A program made the translations under genes and the position numbers. Positions 1 through 6,165 of a DNA stretch of 13,093 nt are shown here, in pieces. Below the pieces are notes generated by a model that worked only from the letters and a program-made list of their open reading frames with translations, was not told the DNA's origin and did no database searches. The number at the start of each line of letters is the position of its first letter. Positions within the stretch are counted from its first letter, which is position 1. The stretch is from Firmicutes bacterium UBA5473 (GTDB lineage Bacteria > Bacillota > DTU084), in contig DIQB01000113.1 of the NCBI GenBank assembly GCA_002427165.1, positions 1,139-14,231 of the forward strand. Reading direction: 5' to 3'.

Positions 1-195
1 TAGCCTTAAGGCTAGAAGTGTGGGCACAGCGAGGATTGCCAGGCCAAAAACTGACCCCACCAAAGCCGAGATCCACCCTGCCCGGCCAGCAGCCAAAGCT
101 AAAAACCTAGGCAGAGGAAGTTGAATGGTAGAGGAAATGGTAAACAAAAGGAGCAGCAACAGCTGCCCTTGATCTATTTTCTCCAGTGCCTTCAT
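1..195 (-). CDS. gerAB: GerAB-type spore germination permease, N-terminal 65 residues (cut by window edge)
   Basis: The reading frame opens with ATG at 195-193, inside the TGA of gerAA (an ATGA overlap), and stays open to position 1. The 65 visible residues start MKALEKIDQGQLLLLL, followed by a hydrophobic segment (about residues 10-38), then a basic Arg-Ala-Gly turn and a second hydrophobic segment (about 43-65). A short polar lead, a K-I-x-x-x-Q-L start and immediate membrane helices are typical of GerAB-family permeases (APC-superfamily spore permeases, about 350-370 residues). These sit in the inner membrane of the spore and bind the germinant in GerA receptors. Gene order gerAA-gerAB fits the usual tricistronic receptor operon, so a gerAC lipoprotein is expected beyond the left edge. 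The call rests on the N-terminal pattern and the neighbour; the conserved permease core is not visible. Confidence 0.75.
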   Translation of the reverse strand, partial: MKALEKIDQGQLLLLLLFTISSTIQLPLPRFLALAAGRAGWISALVGSVFGLAILAVPTLLALRL

Positions 196-1829
196 TCGCC
201 TGAAAGATCCACCTCTCCGTCTGGATTTTCTCCATCTTGAGCCCAATCTCGGACCACAAAATCCTGTCTTCGTCTGTTGCCAGGCCGCAACCACTTTGGT
301 CGTTTATTTGCCATCCAGATGGGGGGATTGAAAATGATATCTGTAAGGGTTCGAGGCCAAAATGGTGCTAGAGGCGCAAAATATGGCTGACCAAAAGATG
401 TCATAGCGGTCTGCACAGCCACAATCCCTGCCATTCCTGCCATGATCCCATACAAACCCATAGTTGCGCCCAAAATCATTAGCGGAAAACGCAACAGCCT
501 CACACCTCGCTCTGCCACAAACAAGGGTACCACAAAGGAGGACAGAGAAGTTATGGCCACCACAATCACTAGGAAGGGACTTACTATTTGCGCAGAAACT
601 GCAGCTTGTCCCAACACAACAGCTCCCACAATACCAATACTTTGGCCAATAGGAGAGGGGAGCCGCACTCCAGCCTCCAAAACAAGCTCCAAAATGAGTT
701 CCATGGAAAAAGCTTCAACAAAGGCTGGAAAGGGAACGTTTTCCCTAGCACCTGCAATGCTCAAAGCCAAAGCGGTGGGCAACATCTCCCGATGGAAGGT
801 GGTAATTGCGATGTAGGTAGCTGGAGCCCAAATGGACACAAGGCCTGCTAAAAGTCGGATAGACCTGATAAAAGATGTATAAGGCCACCTGATGTAATTA
901 TCCTCAGCTGTCTTGAAAAAATCAAAAAAGTTAGCTGGAGCAATAAGGCAGGCTGGAGAGTTCTCTAGCATAACCCCCACCCGCCCTTCAGTGAGAGCAA
1001 ATTCCACCAGATCTGGCCGTTCTGTAAAAAGAGTGGTGGGGAAAACCAACAGGGGGTGATCCTCAATTAATTTTTCCAAAACACTACTATCTGCAACCAT
1101 ATCCACATCTAAGCTCTTGATCCGCCTTTTTATTTCCCGAATAAGTTTGGGATTGGCAATTCCTTCTAAATAAATAACAGCGCCTTCGTTTTCAGAAATG
1201 CGACCGATGCGGAAGGAATCAAAACGTAACTTGCCACTTTTGATCCTCACCCTAAGCAGCGACTTATTATCGGAAAGACATTCTGTAAACCCCTCCCGTG
1301 GGCCCCGCAGCACAGTCTCCGATTGCGGCTCCACAATGGCACGCTCAGGAATTTTGCGCAGCTCTACTCCCATGGCAATCTCAGACCCCTCAAGGAAGAG
1401 AACTACCTGCCCCCCCAGCGCTGCACTGAGCACCTCATCCTTAAATTGAAAATTTTGAAGTTTACCTGCCAATAGTAAATTGCGGCCTATTTTTTCCGCC
1501 ACACTCTTTCCAGGCAGCTCTCTGAGAGCTATTTCCCTGACGCTCAACAGGAGGGGTTCGAGGATCTGTTTATTGAGGGCGGTAGCATCAATCATCGTTT
1601 CACAAAAACACAGTTGAGCCTCAACTGACGGAGTTGTGGGGATGGTTAGCTCTCTGGTGGTAAAATCAGCATTATCCTTCCCCATCAGCTCCTGGAGTGC
1701 TTCAGCATTGTCTTTAGCTGAGGATCTAAGTTTAGTTTTCTGCTCCACTTGCCTTTGCGCTAGATCCGATGGAGAAAACTCTTCTTTTTTCTGCTCCTGT
1801 TTCCGTTTGCTAAAAAATGGCAAGCGCAA
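192..1829 (-). CDS. gerAA: Spore germination receptor subunit A (GerA family)
   Basis: This is the A subunit of a nutrient-germinant receptor, an inner-spore-membrane protein acting with GerAB and GerAC to trigger germination. With the start chosen here it has 545 residues, normal for the family. Residues 1 to about 40 are highly charged. A soluble region runs to about residue 315 and contains the family signature GPREGFTE (about 176-183). Hydrophobic segments follow between about 320 and 485, including the strongly conserved stretch PFPAFVEAFSMELILEL (about 366-382) and the P-S-P-I-G-Q-S-I-G motif just after it. The C-terminal tail is polar and basic. The start is TTG at 1829: a GGGAGG sits 7 nt upstream, whereas the in-frame GTG at 1895 has no good ribosome-binding site and would add 22 residues atypical of the family. 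It overlaps the downstream permease gene by 4 nt, implying translational coupling. Expression late in the forespore under sigma-G is expected from other species; no convincing sigma-G promoter was found here. Confidence 0.92.
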   Translation of the reverse strand: MRLPFFSKRKQEQKKEEFSPSDLAQRQVEQKTKLRSSAKDNAEALQELMGKDNADFTTRELTIPTTPSVEAQLCFCETMIDATALNKQILEPLLLSVREIALRELPGKSVAEKIGRNLLLAGKLQNFQFKDEVLSAALGGQVVLFLEGSEIAMGVELRKIPERAIVEPQSETVLRGPREGFTECLSDNKSLLRVRIKSGKLRFDSFRIGRISENEGAVIYLEGIANPKLIREIKRRIKSLDVDMVADSSVLEKLIEDHPLLVFPTTLFTERPDLVEFALTEGRVGVMLENSPACLIAPANFFDFFKTAEDNYIRWPYTSFIRSIRLLAGLVSIWAPATYIAITTFHREMLPTALALSIAGARENVPFPAFVEAFSMELILELVLEAGVRLPSPIGQSIGIVGAVVLGQAAVSAQIVSPFLVIVVAITSLSSFVVPLFVAERGVRLLRFPLMILGATMGLYGIMAGMAGIVAVQTAMTSFGQPYFAPLAPFWPRTLTDIIFNPPIWMANKRPKWLRPGNRRRQDFVVRDWAQDGENPDGEVDLSGE

Positions 1830-1842
1830 GTAAAAACCTCCC
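1827..1842 (-). promoter_or_regulatory. Ribosome-binding site that decides the gerAA start
   Basis: On the minus strand GGGAGG (1842-1837) lies 7 nt before an in-frame TTG (1829-1827). This is the best Shine-Dalgarno in the gerAA leader and argues against the upstream GTG at 1895. Confidence 0.7.
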
Positions 1843-2012
1843 AAAGCTATGTTGTGATTATTATTAGCTAACTGAGCCCACAATATTATTCCCACTCATT
1901 CCCAAAGGTTTGAGAGGGGATTGAGGAGAATACTTCCCTATCCGGTTAGCCTAATTTCTCCATGCTTGGCAGGAAGAAACAAAGCTGACTATAAACGGAA
2001 AGGAGGGTAGAC

Positions 2013-3113
2013 ATGCAAAAGCACTCATTTATCTTAGCAATTCTTATCGCCTCAATTTCCGTAGCAAGCTTTGCTGCTGCTCCCTCCCTCTCTGGTTCTT
2101 GGCGCCTAGAGGGCGAAGTCTGGGGTGGACAACTCCTGGTACCTAATCTAGAAGAGGAGCTGCCTGGGGTAGAAAAAATGCCAAAGCTAACCTGGCCTAG
2201 CTGGGACCAGGAGCTGGACCTGGGACTTGCCTGGTACCCTTCCCCAAACCATGGTTTTCAGCTGGAGCTGATGGATAGCGGAAACTGGGGAGTGGGCTTC
2301 GCCTCAGATGGCAGTTGGGGCAGGCAAAGTACCTATGGTCCTGTGCAGATCCATCAGGCCTTTGCCAGCTACCAAAGTAAGCTTTGGCAGCTGCGAGCAG
2401 GCAGGCTCCAGCCTTCCTTGGATAATACTCTCCTCGGGGGTGGACCCATCGCGCTAGAAGGCCTTGAGGCCAGCTTCCAGCATCACAATCTCACTTTCGG
2501 GGCTGGTGCCTTTCGTCTCAGTTCCCTCTATTGGCCAGGAACAGATTATGTGGTAGGCACAGACCAACTTCTCAGCCTCTCTCTGTGTGGCCAAACAGAG
2601 GATCTGGCCTGGAGCCTTGTGGCCTTGCCCACGGAATTCGGCTCGGCTCGGGCTTTAGGTGTCCAGCTGGCCATAGGTGCCTTCGGTGGCATTATCTCAG
2701 GCCAGGGAGCACTCTTTGAAAATCAGGGCAAAGTGGCACCAGCAGTGGAGCTCACAGGCAGCTGGCAGTGGCAAGACAGAGGACTATCTGTGGCAGTGGC
2801 CATGGTAGATCCCCAGTTTACCCCTATCCTCTCCAGCCTCAGTGGCCAGGATGCAAAAGCACTGCTGGCAGAGGAAGCACTGCCTTTCTCTACAGGTTCG
2901 GTGGGCCTGGCTGCATCCTACGGAAAACAGCTAGGGACGATGGTAGTGGAGGTCCATGGAGCTGCCCGCAAGGTGGGGCCATCTGTGCAAGAGAACCTGG
3001 GAGCCGCCCTCTACCTGCCGCAAAGTGGAGGCGAGCTTTCCCTCTCTGTGGACCTCATCTGCGCTGAAGCTTTGGCTGGGAGAGCTAAGGTGGGTTGGCA
3101 AATCTCATTCTAG
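2013..3113 (+). CDS. Secreted porin-like predicted outer-membrane beta-barrel protein
   Basis: I do not recognise a named family. The 366-residue product has a clean signal peptide: a basic start, a hydrophobic core about 6-20, and a likely AAA cleavage site near residue 22-23. The mature part is rich in Gly, Trp, Tyr, Ser and Leu. It shows many 9-12-residue stretches of alternating polar and hydrophobic residues separated by short turns, for example about 66-76, 82-98, 112-132, 147-170, 214-232, 244-265, 296-320 and 340-366. LWQLRAGRLQPSLD (124-137) resembles strand-turn segments of porins. The last eight residues, KVGWQISF, match the BAM beta-signal pattern (polar-x-Gly-x-x-hydrophobic-x-hydrophobic, ending in Phe). 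These points suggest an outer-membrane barrel of perhaps 14-16 strands, which would require a diderm cell envelope. The start ATG has AAGGAGG 6 nt upstream. It is followed after 9 nt by the amidase gene, so the two are very likely co-transcribed. Substrate and role are unknown; a surface or spore-envelope beta-rich protein is the alternative. Confidence 0.65.
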   Translation: MQKHSFILAILIASISVASFAAAPSLSGSWRLEGEVWGGQLLVPNLEEELPGVEKMPKLTWPSWDQELDLGLAWYPSPNHGFQLELMDSGNWGVGFASDGSWGRQSTYGPVQIHQAFASYQSKLWQLRAGRLQPSLDNTLLGGGPIALEGLEASFQHHNLTFGAGAFRLSSLYWPGTDYVVGTDQLLSLSLCGQTEDLAWSLVALPTEFGSARALGVQLAIGAFGGIISGQGALFENQGKVAPAVELTGSWQWQDRGLSVAVAMVDPQFTPILSSLSGQDAKALLAEEALPFSTGSVGLAASYGKQLGTMVVEVHGAARKVGPSVQENLGAALYLPQSGGELSLSVDLICAEALAGRAKVGWQISF

Positions 3114-3122
3114 GAGGAGTTT

Positions 3123-3746
3123 ATGAAACGTTTATTTGTATTAATTGCATGTTTGGTGCTGGTAGCAGGTGTTGGCGAGGCCCGCTGGGGGCTAGCTGGC
3201 AAAAGGATTGTTGTGGACCCGGGACATGGCGGCAGAAACCCTGGAGCTGTAGGACCCACAGGTCTGAAGGAATCCGATGCAAACTGGCGAGTGTCCACGG
3301 CTTTAAAACATTATCTGGAAAATCAGGGTGGAGCCAAGGTGCTCATGACCCGCAGCCAATACCAAGACGAAAGCCTAGCGGGTCGGGTGGCTAAAGCAAA
3401 CAGGTGGGGTGCAGATCGCTTTATCTCTGTGCACCATAATGCAGCCAGCAATCGGAGCTGGAACGGGGTGGAAACCTATTCCGCCACAAACGGAAGCTGG
3501 GCTAGCCAGGACATGCGAAATAAGATCCACAAACGACTGGTGGGGGGCTTGGGTATCCGCAACATTGGCGCGAAAAAGGCAAATTTCTATGTCCTGCGGA
3601 ATACCAAAATGCCCGCAGTGCTAGTTGAACCTGCCTTTGTAAGCAACAGGTACCAGGAGGCAAGACTGAAAGATCCCGCCTATAATTGGAAAGAAGCCTA
3701 TTATATCTACGCTGGGATTGCAGACCACTTTGGAGTGAGGCCATAA
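3123..3746 (+). CDS. Secreted zinc-dependent N-acetylmuramoyl-L-alanine amidase (Amidase_3 family)
   Basis: The enzyme cleaves the amide bond between N-acetylmuramic acid and L-alanine of peptidoglycan. It has 207 residues: a signal peptide (about 1-20, cleavage probably after Gly-Glu-Ala20), then a single catalytic domain filling the rest. Expected zinc ligands are present: His35 in VDPGHGG, Glu50 in KESDAN, and His104 in SVHHNA. The catalytic Glu168 lies in AVLVEPAFVSN. No cell-wall-binding, SH3, LysM, AMIN or SPOR domain is attached, so this is a minimal enzyme of the CwlD/AmiC fold class. CwlD makes muramic-delta-lactam in the spore cortex and is similarly short, but the family alone does not separate cortex modification from cell separation or wall turnover. 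Its AGGAGG ribosome-binding site overlaps the stop codon of the upstream barrel gene, so the two are translated from one message and probably act in the same envelope compartment. Confidence 0.92.
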   Translation: MKRLFVLIACLVLVAGVGEARWGLAGKRIVVDPGHGGRNPGAVGPTGLKESDANWRVSTALKHYLENQGGAKVLMTRSQYQDESLAGRVAKANRWGADRFISVHHNAASNRSWNGVETYSATNGSWASQDMRNKIHKRLVGGLGIRNIGAKKANFYVLRNTKMPAVLVEPAFVSNRYQEARLKDPAYNWKEAYYIYAGIADHFGVRP

Positions 3747-3749
3747 ACT

Positions 3750-3781
3750 AAGGCCCAAGACTATTTTTAGTCTTGGGCCTT
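3750..3781. terminator. Bidirectional hairpin terminator between convergent genes
   Basis: There is a perfect 14-bp inverted repeat, left arm 3750-3763 and right arm 3768-3781, around a TTTT loop. It lies between the stop codons of the plus-strand amidase (3746) and the minus-strand SPOCS/LysM gene (3788). T-runs after the stem are short in both directions (TTTAAGTTTC on plus, TTAGTTTAT on minus), so termination strength is uncertain, but stem quality and position make the call strong. Confidence 0.85.
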
Positions 3782-3787
3782 TAAGTT

Positions 3788-5362
3788 TCAGCCAACACCG
3801 TTTAAAATTAAGAGGTGGCTGCCAGGGGCAAAATCAACTTCCCCATTTGAAGAGAGTAGGGCATCCACGGTCTGCCCGTAGTGGCTAGCCACTTTCCAAG
3901 GGGTATCACCTGGCTGCACTATATAATAGACCATGGAGATGTCTTCTGTCAGCTGCGTTACATCTGTGGCCTCCACTACAGGCTCAATTTCCTCTCTTTG
4001 GGTAACTTGAGCTTGAACCTTTCCGCTCAAACGTACTCGCATGGAGGATGGATCCAAAAGATCCCACTGGAGATCAGCAAGTTCCAGCTGGCAATGAGGG
4101 GTCATATTTTCTTTAGCACTGTTTATGGAAACCATCTGCTCCAGGCGCAGCGCATCGTCCCAGGTGACTGTGCGGAAAGGAGATTCCGCTGCTGCATCAT
4201 CCACAAGATAGAGGAGATCAAAGCCAACCTGGGCCTCTACCACTACCTTATCCTCTACCATCCTCACTTCCTGAGAGCCGATAAATGGCACCAGACGCAA
4301 GACTTGGGCTATGGGCAGCTCACCTGCTGGCAAAATTAAACCTCCCTGTACTGAAAACTGGCCTCCATTCTCCCCTACCAAAACCTGATGGCAAATAGCT
4401 TCTTTCCTCTGGGCCACCCCGAATTCCCCTTTGGAGACAAGGTCTGTGAGCACTCGGGTTTTCCGCTGTTCGTATAAATCCAGCTTCACAGCTAAATTTA
4501 AGTTTACTGCAACTTCTCTAGGCGATTGGGGAATTAGCTGGAAGTTCTCCACAGTCAGCTTCACCTTGCCTCGGGCCCTATCGCCTAAGGCGGGGATGTT
4601 AACTGCAAGCTGGAAAGGTAGGACCCCTCTCAGATCTACGCTACCTAGCTGGGGTGGTACACCTTCAGGGGCTGGTGTGTAGTAAAGAAAAGCCAAATCC
4701 ATAATTCCGGATATTTCTGCTATTTGCTCGTTCCAGTTGAGGGCAAGGTCAGTGGCCCTCACCTTGGCACTGCCTTGGATGATCTCGGCAAGATCCCCAC
4801 GCTCAGGGGGCAGGATTAGAATTCCATCCACCCGTGATTGCTCTTTGATCTGATCTAGGGGGACTGTAAAGTTGATGATCCTTTTCTCTAAAGATAGTTG
4901 CCCCGGGGGGATGGAAAGGGCGTCTGTGGCAAGGGCTATTTTTTTCTGTTCAAATAGCGACACCTCTATAGCCACCATCGCGCTTAGGTCTAGTTCTCTG
5001 CCAAGTCCCTCGTGTCGAGAACCGCTAGCCGAGAGCTGAACCGTGGCCTTCATGCCCTCATGGGCATCGCTCACCTCTAGCTCCTGTTCAAAAGGAAGGC
5101 ATCTTTCCCAGCTTTTGGCAACTAAGGCAAGCCCCCCCCAACCACCGGTGGGTTGGTAGAGGAGATCCACATTCAAAGAGCCCCGTACTGTGACCTTGCC
5201 CTCCTCCACCTGAACATTTTCAACAACTGGTTCGATCCCCAAATCCACGATCCGTTCCAATTCCCCATCAAGAGCAAGTGCGCCCTCCACCACTGCCTGG
5301 GCGCTGTGCTCGCCCCCTGGTACAGTTAGCCAAACTTGTTCATTTTTCAGACTAATTGCCAT
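3788..5362 (-). CDS. sipL: SipL-like spore coat morphogenetic protein: three SPOCS repeats plus C-terminal LysM
   Basis: The 524-residue soluble protein has no signal peptide or membrane helix. Three tandem copies of a SPOCS-type (DUF3794) unit occupy about 15-147, 150-308 and 315-468. Each has a core strand pair ending in a Leu-Tyr or Tyr-Tyr motif (KVTVRGSLNVDLLYQ at 56-70; IAEISGIMDLAFLYY at 214-228; KVVVEAQVGFDLLYL at 372-386). The first two also share a later FEQKK/YEQRK...TD signature. A LysM domain closes the protein (about 480-522, starting YIVQPGDTPWKVASHYG). This is the architecture of SipL of Clostridioides difficile, which binds SpoIVA through LysM and is needed for coat localisation around the forespore; SpoVID is the Bacillus counterpart. 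It would act on the mother-cell side of the forespore membrane. The ATG start has AAAGGAGG at 7 nt. It is probably monocistronic. The sipL assignment is by architecture, so another SPOCS/LysM spore protein remains possible. Confidence 0.85.
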   Translation of the reverse strand: MAISLKNEQVWLTVPGGEHSAQAVVEGALALDGELERIVDLGIEPVVENVQVEEGKVTVRGSLNVDLLYQPTGGWGGLALVAKSWERCLPFEQELEVSDAHEGMKATVQLSASGSRHEGLGRELDLSAMVAIEVSLFEQKKIALATDALSIPPGQLSLEKRIINFTVPLDQIKEQSRVDGILILPPERGDLAEIIQGSAKVRATDLALNWNEQIAEISGIMDLAFLYYTPAPEGVPPQLGSVDLRGVLPFQLAVNIPALGDRARGKVKLTVENFQLIPQSPREVAVNLNLAVKLDLYEQRKTRVLTDLVSKGEFGVAQRKEAICHQVLVGENGGQFSVQGGLILPAGELPIAQVLRLVPFIGSQEVRMVEDKVVVEAQVGFDLLYLVDDAAAESPFRTVTWDDALRLEQMVSINSAKENMTPHCQLELADLQWDLLDPSSMRVRLSGKVQAQVTQREEIEPVVEATDVTQLTEDISMVYYIVQPGDTPWKVASHYGQTVDALLSSNGEVDFAPGSHLLILNGVG

Positions 5363-5416
5363 TTACTTTCCTCCTTTCCACGGTTAGAAACGCCCTGGCC
5401 CAAAGCCCTTCTTTAT

Positions 5417-5444
5417 ACTATATGCAGGGAATAGGAAAATGTGC
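5417..5444 (-). promoter_or_regulatory. Possible sigma-E-like promoter of the SPOCS/LysM gene
   Basis: On the minus strand GCACATT (5444-5438) and CATATAGT (5424-5417) are separated by 13 nt, about 40 nt before the ribosome-binding site. They loosely resemble the sigma-E -35 (ATATT-like) and -10 (CATACAAT-like) elements expected for a mother-cell coat gene. The TATAGT in the -10 could equally serve sigma-A. The match is imperfect and rests partly on expected biology. Confidence 0.3.
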
Positions 5445-5458
5445 ATGTAAATGGAAAT

Positions 5459-5478
5459 CAGGATTTAAACAAATCCTG
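5459..5478 (-). terminator. Small hairpin downstream of ogt, possible weak terminator
   Basis: A perfect 8-bp inverted repeat (arms 5459-5466 and 5471-5478, AAAC loop) lies 58 nt past the ogt stop codon and upstream of the sipL-like gene. On the minus strand it is followed by ATTTCCATTT, only moderately T-rich. It may separate the two transcripts. The rest of the 5363-5535 gap is A-rich on the plus strand and holds no gene I can support. Confidence 0.4.
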
Positions 5479-5535
5479 TCACAAAAACAAGATATTAAGG
5501 AAGATATTTCTAAAGAGGAACTTAAGATCGGCTCA

Positions 5536-6012
5536 CTAGTCGCACATATATGGCTCTTGTTTTTCCAGCATCAAAAGCTGCTCTTTGATCGCAAGTCCCC
5601 CGCTGTAGCCAACAAGCTTGCCACCGGCTCCAATTACACGATGGCAGGGAATAAAAATTGGAATGGGATTCTTCTTATTTGCCAGACCTACGGCTCTTGC
5701 TGCCCTCCCGTTGCCAATCTTCTGTGCTACCTGCTTGTAGCTATTAGTTTGTCCGAAGGGGATGGTCCCAAGGGCGTCCCACACACTCCTTTGAAACGCT
5801 GTGCCCTCTGGGGCAAGAGGAAGAGTAAAAGCTCTTCGCCTACCGGCAAGATATTCCTCCAGCTGCGATGCTGCCTCCTTGAGCGGGGCTGTCTCCCTGA
5901 GCTGAAAACCATCGGGTTTCCCATCGCCAAAAAACAGATTGCAAATGAAACCATCCTCCTCGGCGAGGCCAATTGGGCCGAGCCTGGTTGTGTAGAAAAA
6001 TATATTTTTCAC
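5536..6012 (-). CDS. ogt: Methylated-DNA--protein-cysteine methyltransferase (O6-alkylguanine alkyltransferase)
   Basis: This is a suicide DNA-repair protein that transfers alkyl groups from O6-alkylguanine or O4-alkylthymine to its own cysteine. The 158-residue product has an N-terminal ribonuclease-like lobe (about 1-70) and a C-terminal catalytic lobe. The acceptor is Cys123 in IPCHRVIG. Other active-site residues, by analogy with human MGMT, are Tyr92 (SYKQVA), the arginine finger Arg106 (ARAVG), the asparagine hinge Asn115 (NPIPIF) and Glu144 (IKEQLL). Length is typical of Ogt without an Ada domain. The start is GTG at 6012, with GGGGAGG 8 nt upstream; the in-frame GTG at 6021 lies on that Shine-Dalgarno and is unlikely. 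It is flanked by hairpins and has its own promoter candidate, so it seems to be an independent housekeeping gene unrelated to its neighbours. Confidence 0.93.
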   Translation of the reverse strand: MKNIFFYTTRLGPIGLAEEDGFICNLFFGDGKPDGFQLRETAPLKEAASQLEEYLAGRRRAFTLPLAPEGTAFQRSVWDALGTIPFGQTNSYKQVAQKIGNGRAARAVGLANKKNPIPIFIPCHRVIGAGGKLVGYSGGLAIKEQLLMLEKQEPYMCD

Positions 6013-6020
6013 GCCCCCCA

Positions 6021-6027
6021 CCTCCCC
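6021..6027 (-). promoter_or_regulatory. Ribosome-binding site that decides the ogt start
   Basis: GGGGAGG on the minus strand (6027-6021) precedes GTG at 6012 by 8 nt. The alternative GTG at 6021 would be inside the ribosome-binding site. Confidence 0.7.
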
Positions 6028-6050
6028 ATAAAGTTTACGCTTTTCCGCTA

Positions 6051-6059
6051 ATTATAGCA
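6051..6059 (-). promoter_or_regulatory. Extended -10 promoter of ogt (sigma-A type)
   Basis: On the minus strand TGCTATAAT (6059-6051) gives a perfect TATAAT with the TGn extension, 23 nt before the ogt ribosome-binding site. The -35 region at 17-nt spacing (TGGGCT) is poor, which is common for extended -10 promoters. The predicted transcript start is near 6044. Confidence 0.55.
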
Positions 6060-6103
6060 AACTTATCCGTGAGAGCCCATTCTAATTTTCGCTGGTATAA
6101 AGC

Positions 6104-6139
6104 AGAGCAGGACAGAGGAAAAATCCTCTGTCCTGCTCT
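6104..6139 (-). terminator. Terminator-like hairpin closing the hydrogenase operon
   Basis: A perfect 16-bp inverted repeat (arms 6104-6119 and 6124-6139, AAAA loop on plus) lies 26 nt after the hydA stop codon. On the minus strand the stem is followed by GCTTTATA, a weak T-tract. Stem strength and position directly after the last gene of the operon support a terminator or a 3'-stabilising hairpin. Confidence 0.8.
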
Positions 6140-6165
6140 CTGATTCCCCAACTTGAGGAACTTTT

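Noticed and set aside
1861..1891. GAATA and CTAATAA on the minus strand as a sigma-G promoter for gerAA
   Set aside because: The -10 matches the sigma-G pattern poorly and the spacing is 19 nt. The region is A/T-rich enough to give this by chance.
1966..1995. TTGGCA and TATAAA with 18-nt spacing, sigma-A-like, upstream of the barrel gene
   Set aside because: The predicted transcript start (about 2002) would fall inside the ribosome-binding site at 2000-2006, leaving almost no leader. The promoter is probably elsewhere in the gap or uses another sigma factor.
5490..5508. Direct repeat of AGATATT, two copies, 5 nt between them
   Set aside because: It is short, in an A/T-rich gap, with only two copies; it could bind a regulator but chance is sufficient.
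5356..6051. Long plus-strand open frame (231 codons) opposite ogt
   Set aside because: It lies antisense to a well-supported gene, its translation is low in recognisable structure, and it spans the intergenic gap. It is a shadow frame.
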